Below are positions 18,901-30,000 of a DNA stretch of 64,000 bases, in pieces. Numbering within the stretch: position 1 is the first letter of the stretch; each line of letters opens with the position of its first letter. Where the stretch lies: positions 18,224 to 82,223 of the forward strand of contig VFFE01007759.1 in assembly GCA_008921705.1 (NCBI GenBank), written 5' to 3'. A program made the position numbers and the translations under genes. The DNA is from Burhinus oedicnemus. Taxonomy: Eukaryota > Chordata > Aves > Charadriiformes > Burhinidae. Below the pieces are notes generated by a model. It saw nothing but the letters and a program-made list of their open reading frames with translations, was not told where the DNA came from and made no database searches.

Positions 18901-19770
18901 TTTATTAAGTTTTTTTAGCTCCCGGGTGATGTCCCGGGTGTCCCCGTCGCAGCCAGCGGGACTGCGGGACTTCGTGGCAAACCAACCCGCGTGTCTGCTG
19001 CAGGATGGCGTGGGGTTTGAAGCCTGGTTTCCTCTCGAAGCAAGGCTTCCCCAACGCGCTGTGCGCCCCTGCGTCTGGGCTGCGAGGCTTTTGTGTTGCC
19101 CTTGCTCCTCCCCCATAAATATTTCGAACCCGCCGACCAATTTCGGCCTTGCCTTAAAAAAAAAAAAAAGAGAGAAAAAAGGCTCGAAAGTTAGGACGTC
19201 CCGAGTGTTTTCGCAAAAAGGAAGCAAAATAAGCCCACGCAATTGCGCGAGAGCAGATTGCAGTGTGAGCTGAACCCCTTATTAGCCACCAGAGAATCCA
19301 CAAGCCACATGCCTTGGGGACAGCCGGCTCCCTGCCACTCAGCCCACGCCTGCTGGCGCTGAGCTCCAGCCTCTAATGAGGGCTGCCGAGGTTTAAGTGA
19401 GGGTTTGGGTTTTGCTGGTGCCCGTGGTCGGTGCGTCAGCACCTCGGAGCCCCCCCGCGGGATGGCTCATGGGGCAGAGGGTTGTCCCCAGTTATGTCCC
19501 CCCCAAAGCAAGCGGGGGCCACAGGCGGGTCGGTGTGCTGAGCCACCACGGGTGCTGGGGTGGGTGGAGGGGCTGGGTGCCACAAGGCGCAGCATGGGGG
19601 ACACAAGGAGACCCAGGGGGGGTCCCTGGGATGGCAGGGAGCCGGGGTGCTGTGTCCCCAGGGCAGGGGACAGTGGGGTGACATGGTGCTGTGACCTTCA
19701 GGCATAGGGCAGCCCGGGTGACGTGCCATTGTTTTTTTGGGACGATGAGGTGCTGCAGGGCCATGTCCCC
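15911..19770. other. ABHD12B-NIN intergenic region, no gene seen
   Basis: About 3.9 kb between two divergent promoters. Holds A/T runs near 16017-16045 and 17340-17363 and a purine tract at 18530-18566. No exon, RNA gene or transposon is recognised. Confidence 0.6.
18530..18566 (+). repeat. Polypurine tract
   Basis: GA/GAAA-rich low-complexity run ending in 12 A. Confidence 0.8.
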
Positions 19771-19773
19771 AGG

Positions 19774-20760
19774 GGTGCAGGACAGTGGGGAGCCAGGGTG
19801 ATGCCACCCTGGGGTACAGGACAGTGGGGAGCCAGGGTGATGCTACCCAGGTGACAAGACAGTGTGGAGCCAGGGTGATGCTACCCTGGGGTGCAGAACA
19901 GTGGGGATCCGGGGTCATGCCACCTTGCGGTGCAGGATGGTGGGAACCAAGGTGATGCCAGCCAGGAGACAAGACAGTGGGGAGCCAGGGCAATGCCACA
20001 CTGGGATGCAGGACAGCAGGGAGCTGGGGTGATGCCGCCCTGGGCTGCAGGATGGTGGGAACCAAGGTGATGCTAACTGGGGGACAGGACAGTGGGGAGC
20101 CAGGGTGATGCCGCCCTGGGATGCAGGATGGTGGGAACCAAGGTGATGCCCCCCGGGGGACAGGACAGTGGGGAGCCAGGGTGATGCTACCCTGGGGTGC
20201 ACGACAGTGGGGAGCCGGGGTGATGCCACCCTGGGCTGCAGGAATGTGGGAACCAAGGTGATGCCAGCCAGGAGACAAGACAGTGGGGAGCCAGGGCAAT
20301 GCCACACTGGGATGCAGGACAGCAGGGAGCTGGGGTGATGCCACCCTGGGGTGCAGGACAGTGGGGAGCCGGGGTGATGCCACCCTGGGCTGCAGGATGG
20401 TGGGAACCAAAGTGTTGCCACCCTGGAGTGCAGGATGGTGGGAACCAAGGTGATGCTAACTGGGGGACAGGACAGTGGGGAGCCAGGGTGATGCCGCCCT
20501 GGGATGCAGGATGGTGGGAACCAAGGTGATGCCCCCTGGGGGACAGGACAGTGGGGAGCCAGGGCGATGCCACACTGGGGTGCAGGACAGCGGGGAACTG
20601 GGGTGATGCCACCCTGGGGAGCAGGATGGTGGGAACCAAGGTGATGCCCCCCGGGGGAAAAGACAGTGGGGAGCCAGGGTGATGCCACCCTGGGGTGCAG
20701 GATGGTGGGAACCAAGGTGATGCCACCCAGGGGTCAGGACAGCGGGGATCACTATGGTGC
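19774..20760. repeat. 39-bp minisatellite, about 25 units
   Basis: Head-to-tail units close to 39 bp. Two main unit types recur: one with gacagtggggagccagggtg, one with gatggtgggaaccaaggtg. Blocks of several units recur as larger duplications, for example 19948-20040 against 20256-20340, and 20059-20160 against 20441-20545. Because 39 is a multiple of three, long minus-strand reading frames run through it; these are not genes. Confidence 0.9.
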
Positions 20761-20959
20761 TCTAGGGATGCAGGACAACGCGGTGGCCCCCACGCAGCTG
20801 TCACCCGTGCTGCGGGCCGCTGCCGCTGCCGGCCGGGGGGCGGTCCCGGGCGGTGCCAGCGGGGCCCCGCCGCACAAAGGCCTCCGGTCGCCCCCGCCCC
20901 GGGGCCGCCCCCCGCATCCCCGGGGCCGCCCCCGAGCTGCGGCCCAATAAACGCCGCCG

Positions 20960-21035
20960 CATTTGAACGCGGCACCTCCCCCGGTCCCGCAACGCTCCGC
21001 TCCGCCGCGCCCGGAGGCACCGGCAGCCGCGCCGG
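20960..21035 (+). other. NIN: Putative non-coding first exon of NIN
   Basis: A good donor, gtgagc, follows 21035 in the CpG block downstream of the CCAAT box. NIN has a 5' UTR exon before its coding exons. The 5' end is a guess. Confidence 0.35.
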
Positions 21036-21052
21036 GTGAGCCCGGGAGGGGA

Positions 21053-21072
21053 NNNNNNNNNNNNNNNNNNNN
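21053..21072. other. Assembly gap (20 N)
   Basis: Twenty N in the GC-rich NIN promoter or early intron 1. Confidence 0.98.
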
Positions 21073-24000
21073 CGCCCTCCTGCCAAGGGCACCCCATCCC
21101 TGTGCCGTCCCCGGTGAGATGCTCCAAACGTAGGGGGGGCGGGGGGGAAGGGCTGGAGCGGGTTCTGGAGCAGCTGAGTTGAGGAAGCAGCAGGCTGGGG
21201 CTGGAGGAATTAATAACAGCAGTTGTTTTGTCATTGGCGAAGTCCTCGCTGTCACCAGGGTGGCAGACGACATCTGCTGTCTGGTCGCAAACCGTGGGCC
21301 TGTCACCTCCCGTGCGTGCGGGCTGAGCCAGGAAAACCCCCAAATCCACAGCCCGGGAGGGTCAGCCACCGGGGTTTTGCCATGACAAGTGGGTGTCAGT
21401 TTGGGTGGGAGCATTTATCCCGCCCGTCTTATCCGCTCACCGAAGCGGGGATGCCGGCGAGAGGGTCCCCGCAAGCGCGATGGATGCGCGGCGTTATCGC
21501 CGTGATTCAGCACGGCCCACGTTTATCGGAGCCGACGCAAGGCTGAGCTCCACGGGAATTACCCAATCCCTTATTTCCCGGCACGCGTGGCGTCGCTGGA
21601 GAAATTGCCGGCTCGCTTTGTTTACTTCTCAAATAATCGGCTTTGTGCCTATACCTTGGGCTTTATCGCACCAAGGGCTCCCCGAGTTATTGCAGCCCAA
21701 ATTCCAGCCCGATTTGCAAAATCAAAACAGATGGGCGCTTTGTTTTTCCTTATTGAGGGGACGGCCGCTTATTGAAAGGCCCTATTACAATGCAAATACC
21801 GGGGTGGCGTGAATATTCAAAAAGCTGCGCTTCTTTGGAAGCTCTTTACATAAATTTCTAGCGCTTTATGTGCCGTCCCCGCTTCGCTAATCTGGAGCGG
21901 AGCTTGGTTAACAGAATCTCTTCTCTCTGCCAACTTTGGAGGGTTTGGCCGTGTTTCGGGGAGCACGGGGAGAGGTGGCATTGAGGTGCAAAGCAGCCAG
22001 CGCCGGGGCTGCAAAAAATTACGACCGCGCTCAATGGGGAGGAGGAACCGCCAGCTGTAAAGCTGACCGTGGTGGTGACCCCTTGAAGAGCCGGGCGTGC
22101 TGTCAAGTGATTTACTGATATTTGGGTGCTTCATTGTCCTTTTGGGCTTTTTCCCCCTCCTCCCCCCTTCCCTTTGGTTTCTCGGTGGGACCCTTTGTGG
22201 AGCCGCTGCTCCCCAAGAGGGGATGGGGTGTTGCGGGGTGGGCTGAGCTCAGAAATCGCCCCACCACAGGCAGGGGCGTGAGGGTTTGGGGGTGTACGCA
22301 GCGAATCGTGGCAGCTCAGCCGCAGCTGCCATGGATGAGACGGTTCATTAGGGAAAGGAGATAATGAGTTAGATGAGACAACCCCAGCTCCGGCTTTCCA
22401 GCAAGGGCTCAAGGGGTCTGGTTTCGGTGGCTGCTGGGCATCACGTCATCAACCCTGCCGTTAAAAACCGGGGTCCTGGTGGGTTTTGCCAGCTGTGGTC
22501 ACGTCGTCCCCGCTTGTCCCAAGTGCAGAGGGAAGGACGAGTTGCTTTTAACCTGCCCGCATGTGGCCTTGCTCTTCAGCACAGGGTGGACCCTACGTCT
22601 CGGGGAGTGGGTGCTCGTGTCTTGGCGATGGCCACGTGATGCGGCTCTGCTGGGTGCTTACGCGCTGCTAATTGCCAGGCCCTCGTTTGAGCCCAGGCAA
22701 TAAAAAGTAGGAGCGAAAGCAACGTTTTCCTTGCTGTCCCTTGAAGGAGATGACTTGCCGGAGGTCACCGCTGCCTTCTGCGGGGGGCTGGTTGGGACGG
22801 AGGCAGCGTAGCCCATAGCCCTGAAGAGGGGCGGTTGGTGACGCAGCCCGTGGGGGGCATCCGGGCAGAGCATCCCTGAAATCTCCACCTCGTGCCACTG
22901 CGCAGCAGCAGACGCGCTGTTTGCGTTAATACCATTTTGCACAAAAAAAAAAGGGCATTGTGCTAATTGTAGTATTTTTACTTCATGGTGCCATTGATTG
23001 ACCAGGTGATCTGCGTCTTCGTTAGTTCGAGGCGAAGGCTTGGAGGTTGCTATTGATTCCAGGCACTTAATATGCGAAGCGGTAATTACTGTTTAAGCCT
23101 ATATTGTTTGAGTTAAATTTAGCTGAGAATTTAGGCGTATGAGGCCTCTACATTGTGCGCTGTGAAGGTTATCTGGCCCTCAGGAGGGGGTGGATTTAAA
23201 GGAAGGAAAGAAACGCTGGTGAAAACTTCCTCTTCTCATCATCCCCGAGCGCTTTGCTTCCCAGGACTTGTTATAGGGAGACCAGAAATAAAGACTAATG
23301 TGGTTATGACTCCAAGTACTTCTCCTAAACCTGCGCCGTCTGCTCAAGCTGGTTATTTTGGGAGACTTAACACAAGGCAGAAGGCCAGCTCTAAATCCGA
23401 ACAAAGTGATGCCCTGTGCGGGGAACGACCCTTCTCCTCCTCGCGGGGGACCGGGGAGCCCCCACTCAGCTGCCGCCCGCCCGTCCCTATTATCCTGCCA
23501 GCTCCGGGCCGCCCTCCTGCATCTCAGCTGCTGGCCCATCTGGAGCGGAGATGAAAGGCTGGGGTTTAATTCGGGCTTTGTGTTGCCTCTTGTGTTTTGC
23601 TCTCCCCCCCCTCCTCTCCCCTCACCTCCCCTCTTAGCCCTTTCTCCGCTGCCAGTCTCCCATCCCCGATCCTGCAAGGCAGCTCGGGTGCGGAGGGTGG
23701 CTCTGCGCGCCGGGTCTCTGATGCTGCTGACCTCATTATTTTGACTGCTGGGTGATGCCAGGCAGCCTGGCGAGCTCATCAGGTAGGAGGATTGGGTTGG
23801 GGGTTTTTTTTGTTGTTTTGGTGGTTTTTTTCTTTTTTTTCTTTTTTTCGCCTCCTCTCTCAAAGCGCTGCTGAATAATTCAGCCGGGAGTAGGCATCTT
23901 GGGTCACCTTGCACAGCCGGCTGCCTGCCGGAGTCGGCTTCCTAAGATGGAGGTTGCGCAGGATGCGTGCGGGATCGCCTCGCTGCCGGCGGCTCGCCGG

Positions 24001-26861
24001 CGTTGACTGACTGTAGGTAGGGGAAGAGCGTTGCCCTTCTTTATTTATTTCTGATGCTTTTTGTGCTGGAAAGCGTGAAATCCCCTCCCTGGGCTGCGTA
24101 GGGGTGGCTGGGGCTCGCTGAGCTGGTGCAGAGCCCAGTGAGCTCCGACCGTCCCTCGCCTGCGAGGCTGCTGGGGCCACCGTCCCTTGCCAAAAACTCA
24201 CCCGGGCTGTAGAGCAGGTCTGGCCCCCGGTGGGGACCGTGCACCTGATGCTCTTCTCCTTTGGGGACTGTATTTTTCTTGCTGGTTTTATGGGTTCCCC
24301 AGTGTCTCCTCCCTCAGCCCATCCAGATTCATCCAGGGTAAGTTTTTTTTTGGGGTTGCCTGCTGGTACGGCACCGAGAGGGGGGGTGACCCCAATGCTC
24401 CGGCAGCGTGGGAGCTCGGGGACATGTTGGGAGGTGGCATTTAGCTCTTTGCGCTGTCTAACTGGGGGAACTGGTTCTGGTGGTGTGGGAAGTGGGGTTG
24501 GGTGCCGGAGAGGTCTCTGGGGGGGTAGGAGGTGGCTGACCTTGAAGAGAAGAGGCTCAAAACCACTTGGGAAGCCCCACAGGTCAGAGTCATCTTTGCC
24601 ACGGGCTCAGGTCTGAGTTTCGGGGCTGCTGGGGTGTATGGCCGGGGTGTGCAGGGCTCTCCCGACACCAGTACCTGGCAGCAGTCAGCAGACTGGGGGT
24701 GCGGGTGGGAAATGGGGTTGTCGGCGTGAGAACCGGGAAACTAGTTTGCCGCCTGCCTTCTGCTTGCAGGCACCTGAGTTTTTTGGGTGCTGACGCCTCC
24801 TTTGCGCCCTGGGTTGAATGCAAATGCGTCTGCACCCTCGCCCCTCCCTGCAGCGCTTGGGTGCTTTGCTAAAGCAGCTCAAAAGGCACCTGGGGAGGGG
24901 GGAAAAAAAACCAACCAGGGGACACGGAGGATGTGAGGCTCAGGTAGAGCGATGTGGGGATGGGGAGGGATTGTGTGCGCTCTCTCGAGGTCTGGCGATG
25001 CTGCTGTCCTCGCCCATGTCAGCGCAGGAGGACGGACAGCCGCGCTGGGCTATTTCCGTCCCGTGGACCCTGCGTACTGCTTGGCACCAGCCCTGCATCC
25101 CTCGGCAGGCGCGGGAGCCCGATGCTGCTCTGCATTGTCCTCTGCTCCTGTGGCCAGCGAGATCAAGGACACGGCTGCTGCAGTGTCTGCCCCGGAGATT
25201 TCCCAGTTAGCCAGCTACGTTGGTGGGACGGGCGTTTCCGATTGCCCCTCTGCCGTGGGGCGCTTGTGGGAGCTGATGTGGTGGCTCGTGATGCTCTTTG
25301 AAGATCAGAGTGAGCCTCAAGGCTGCGGTGGTGGGGAGGGGGCTGAAATGGGGCCGCACCTTGCGGTTGGGACAGCTCTGCTGGTTCTGGGATGTCTGTC
25401 CACAAGCCGCAGGAACCCTGCGACGCTGAGAGCCAGGAGAGGAGGTGGCTGCTCCGTAGCAGGGCTGGACGGTCAGGGGGTTTGGATAGGACACCCCCCC
25501 CCCCCCCTTTTGGGAAATCTGGCTGAGACAACCTGCGGCAGCGTGGGGAAAGCAAAATTCCCAGGGAGACCTGGCTGGTGCTGGGTGATGGTCTGAGGCT
25601 GGCTGGGCATCCTAAAGGCTGTGTCCTTGGGGTGCTGGGTCCCTCCAATGCCTGTTGCCACTCAGTGCGCACCAGTGATGATGGCTCCAGTGCCTATCAT
25701 GCCCCCTGGGGTGGTGGCATGTCCCCCCCCCAGTGTCATTGCACTGGGTTACGCTGGTGCTGCTCTGAGCTGGCGGGGAGCCCCGCAGCCAGGCTGGGTG
25801 AACGGATGCCAGCCGAATCCTTCGTTTCAGACAGGAAATTTCCCTCCCTGCTCCCCTGCCAAAACAATTCCTGGGGCCGCGATGCTCTGGATAGCGATGG
25901 GCTGAGAGAAATGAAAAATTGTTGAGTTGGAGGGGAGGGTGAATCCATTGGGCGCGTGGTGGGGAAACCACCTGGGCTCTGTTTGCGGGGGTCAGCTCTG
26001 CTCCGGGGCTGGGTTTGCTGCCACCCAAGCCATGTCCCCCATCAAACGCTTCTGCCTTCAGACAGGGTTTGACCTGAAGTACCTAAAGGAGAGCAGTGGT
26101 GTGTGCCATGGGACTGGAGACGCGTCCTCCCCAGGCACAGGGCACCGTGTGGCTTTGCGCTGGGCTTGTGGAGGAAAGCAGAGATGCCGCACGCTGGCAT
26201 CAACGGGGCTGGTGGCACTTGGGGCTCCCTGCACCCAGGCCAGCATAAAAAGGAGCATATTTGGCACAGGGATGTGTTTTGTGTTCGTGGAGGGGGGGGG
26301 GTGTAGAAGGTGGCTGGCTGGCTTGAAGCATTCGGGCTGGGGGGAGAGGCGGCGGTTGGGATCTCCTGCCTTCCCCACCAAAGGCAGAGCCCCGCGCTTT
26401 GCTCCCTGCCGCTGGTGAGCTGTTGCCGCCGGGATGGTTGTTTATCTTCTCGCTAAGGGTGGACAAAGCATCACCTGGGAACCAGCGGCACCCAAGGGAA
26501 CAATTTTCCCCTGCAGCACCTCAGCTGCTCCAGCCGAGCTGAGCGAGCCGCTCGTGGAGCCAGCGCGAGGTGGCAGGTAGGGACGAGCAACCCGGGGCTG
26601 CCCCAGCCACCCGGGCTGTCCCCACCACGAGGGTTTGGCTCGGCAGGCATTTTTTCCCTTTGGTTTTTCTGCTGTACGACTTCTGGCTTCACCCGGTGGG
26701 ATGAGAGAGGCTGGAGGGGTGGCAGAGCACCAGGTTCACTTAACGTGAACAAAAACTGCACCGAAAAGCCTCGCGGGCTGTCTCTGTACCAGCCCTTGGG
26801 GTTTTTCGCCTTCGCGTGCCATGCTGCGGTCGATGCTCACCGGCCCCGTCTCTCCCCGCAG
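21073..26861 (+). other. NIN: NIN first intron, no gene seen
   Basis: About 5.8 kb. AT-richer stretches lie at 21.6-22.1 and 22.9-23.4 kb, and a T-rich tract at 23795-23850. No exon or mobile element is recognised. Confidence 0.6.
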
Positions 26862-27065
26862 GTGAGCGTGGCAGGCTATGGGATGGATGAAGCTGAGCAG
26901 GACCAGTATGAAGCTCGCCTCAAGGAGCTCTTCGACAGCTTCGACAGCACGGGCACGGGGTCCCTGGGGCAGGAGGAGCTCACCGACCTCTGCCACATGC
27001 TGCACCTGGAGGAGGTGGCCCCGGCGCTGCAGCAGACCCTCCTCCAAGGCAACCTCCTAGGCAGG
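26862..27065 (+). CDS. NIN: NIN exon with start codon
   Basis: Exon of 204 bp; coding starts at ATG 26883 (MDEAEQDQYEARLKELFDSF) and gives 61 codons. Acceptor ctccccgcag, donor gtaagg. The start is chosen by match to the ninein N-terminus. An out-of-frame ATG lies five bases upstream at 26878. EF-hand 1 loop: DSTGTGSLGQEE. Confidence 0.94.
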
Positions 27066-30000
27066 GTAAGGCTGGGGCGATAGCCGGGGGGCAATGGGGG
27101 GGCCGGGGCTTTGGGAGCAAGGCAGCGCTGGGCAGCTGCTCCTGCGTGTGTGGGAGGGTGATGGAAGGAGGCTGAATGTCTGTAATTTGTGAATATCCAA
27201 CATCCCTGAGGCTCTGGGGCTGCAGGACTTGCAAAGTTGTTCTGGTCAGCGGAGTGGGTGCGGAGCGGCTTCTGAGAGCGATAACAGGAAAGGAAAGTGC
27301 TTGCTGCGGTGCCTTCCCTGACTGGAAGCAGTCTGAAACCCTCAGAAACCACCACTTTACGCTTAACCTTGTGTGCTGGCACTGCACCGATGCAGGGCGT
27401 GTTTTCCCAGCGTCCAAGCCTAGAGCGAGCACCGGCTCCCTGCCGCCCTTGCACCGATGCTCGGCCGAGCCCACGCTGGCTCACACACACACACGCACAC
27501 ACACACCGTGTGCCCCCCGGCACTGGTTCATGCTGCTTCTGGCCTGGGTCGTCTTCCCCAAACCAGCTCCCTGGGTGCTCGCACAGAGTCTGCGGTGCTT
27601 GGGGTGCGACGGGGACCCGAAGCCAGGGCTGGAGCCTGTGATTTACGGTGGCTTAAGCTGTAGTTAAACTGGCGGGGCTGCGTGCAGTCATGCACGTGTC
27701 TCTAAAGTAGAGAATATTGTCCAGCTCCAGCAGTCGCTGGCTGAGCTGCCTTTGTCCGCATTACCTGGTGTTGGTGTCCACACAGAGCTGCGGTTGTCAC
27801 AGACCCACCTGGGATAGGGTTTTTTGGGGACAAACGGCTCCTTCCTTCTGCGGGGCTGCAGCGTCCCACCAGCCTGTGGGAGGAGGGGAGCTGTGGCCAG
27901 TGAGCACAGCGTATTTTCCAAAGTGATTTTTTTCAGTTGTGGTTTTACCTTCATGGTGTTAAATGCCAGGGTGCTGAGCCAAAGCTGCTTGCCCTTTGGG
28001 AGACCTCCATGTTCAGCATGGATGTCCTTCTGCTCCTGCGTTACCTCCTTCCCAGCGTACTGTGCTCGGATTGCATCAGATGCTTCCTTTGAAATCACCC
28101 TGAAATCCCATCACTGCTCATTAAAATCGGAAAATGCAGAGCGAGGCAGCCAGGGCTCTCAATTGACATGAGCTAAGCAGCCATCCCGACTCCGATTTCC
28201 TATCAAACTGCAGTTTTCATGTAACAAAATAATTTCTTTAACAAACAAAGCCTCCTCTTCCTCGCCTGCCCCGGGGCCGTAGCTCTTTTGCTGACAGTGA
28301 GCGGTGCTGGAGCACGGTTGAATCCAGACAAAGGTTTCTGACCTTTGGAAGTTGCAGCGTGGCATTTGCTTGAGCACCGGAGGCTCCGTGCTGCTCGTCC
28401 GCCACTCGGATGCTGTTACCTGGCTTTGCCGCTTGCAGGGTGGTGGGATAGAGGGCAAGGAAGAGCAGGACTAAAGATGTGGTTGTCACGGCTGGCCAGG
28501 GCTAAAGCAGCAGAGCTCATCCCTGTGGCCTGCTCAGAGTGGGCGAAAAGCGAAGTTAAATGCAGTAAACGCTCAGCTCAAGGGCACCAAAAAGCCCAAA
28601 AGCTAAAGCATCCCGAGTGCTGGGTCACGCTTGCCCTGTCCCAGCCAGGAGCTCCATCCCTGCGAGCCGTCCCAGGGCACGAAGCATCCCGAGGAGCATT
28701 TTTATTTCATTCCCTCCCTTTGTCTTTGGGGACGGTTCTCGCTCCCGACCTGCGACTTGAACGTCAGAATAATCTTTGTCTCCTGCATTTCCTCCCATCT
28801 CCCCGGCATTTGTGCTCGTTAGCGGCAGCAATGGCCCATGTCTAAGCACGAGCCTGGTTTAATAGCTATCGAATCCTCCGGGTTTCCTAGGGAGCTCGTC
28901 GGGAGAATAGCAGCAAACACGTTGCTCCCCGAGTGCCGGCTTCTTGCACCTGCCCCGCCGGCTCCTTGCCGCAGATGGTCCCTCTGGGCGGTGGGAGCAG
29001 CCTTTGTTCGCCTGCGCTTCCAGGGGCCGGGATTTATGGGAGGGCACCGGGTAGGGGGGGGAGCGTTTTGTCTGCCGTAGGGGTGACTTCTCGGCAGGGC
29101 CACATGCTTGCTTTTGTGCCGGGGGCTCCGCTCCAGGGATGAATGCGGCACGATGGGGGCTGCTCGGTTGGAGTGGGAGCTGAGCCGGTGTCCCGGCGAG
29201 GGGCTGCACACGCTGCGTCCCCCCGCCTCGCTCCGTGCGATGCTTTGGGGATTAATGGGTACATGTTATCTCCGGGGTCTGGCAGGGATGTGTAAATCCT
29301 GCCCCAGCAGATCCCAGAACTGCTTTCCTCACGCGATCGCGTGCGGAGGCGATGCTCGCAGCAATTCCTGGGATTCCTCGGGAAAGCTGTTCCCTCCCGC
29401 TTGGCTGCGGGACCGAGAGGATGCGTGCAAGCGTGCCCTTCTTGCCTGGCCTCCGAGAGGCAGTTTAATTCACTATCTTGGGGACACGGTGGCAGCAGCG
29501 CTCAGAGGCTGCAGCGATGACTGCAGTTACGTGATTTGCAGGGGTAAGTCGGGCACCTCCGGACCCTGCGCCAGGACCGTCCTCCGTGGTCGTCCTCAAG
29601 TTCAGGTTTCACCCTGTCCCTGCGCTGGGACATTGGCCAGCCTGCAGCAAGGACACCGCCGTGTGGGGTTTCACTCGTCGGCTCCCTTCAATGCTTTGGC
29701 CGGTGACCTCTTGCAGATAGGCTCCCTCCGAGCCTGCTGTGACACCGCTCCCCTTAATGCGCGGTGGCTTTCCGTATGCCAGGCAGGAGACCCGCTTGCA
29801 AGGTTGCCCTGTTCCTGTGTCTTCCCCGCTTGATATTTCCCTCTGCAACCTTCCGGCTGCTGCTGCTGGAAGGAGTTGGCAAGCAGGGACAGGGCTTTGG
29901 GAAAAGGGACTCTGCTGGAAGATGAAGGAGAGGGAGCTGGAAGGTGCCACCGATGCTGGTGTGCCCCAGGGAGACGGGGATTGCGGACCGCCGCTTTGCG

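Larger units (their letters stand above)
20790..21130 (+). promoter_or_regulatory. NIN: CpG-rich NIN promoter region
   Basis: CpG-dense block with a CCAAT box at 20944-20948, placed upstream of the NIN coding exons and divergent from ABHD12B. Interrupted by the gap at 21053-21072. Confidence 0.6.

Noticed and set aside
17494..19273. Several 90-220 codon frames in the ABHD12B-NIN gap
   Set aside because: Overlapping on both strands, low-complexity and without splice or family support.
19436..21092. Long minus-strand frames with a 13-residue repeat
   Set aside because: They are the 39-bp minisatellite read in frame; no start context, family match or splice structure supports a gene.
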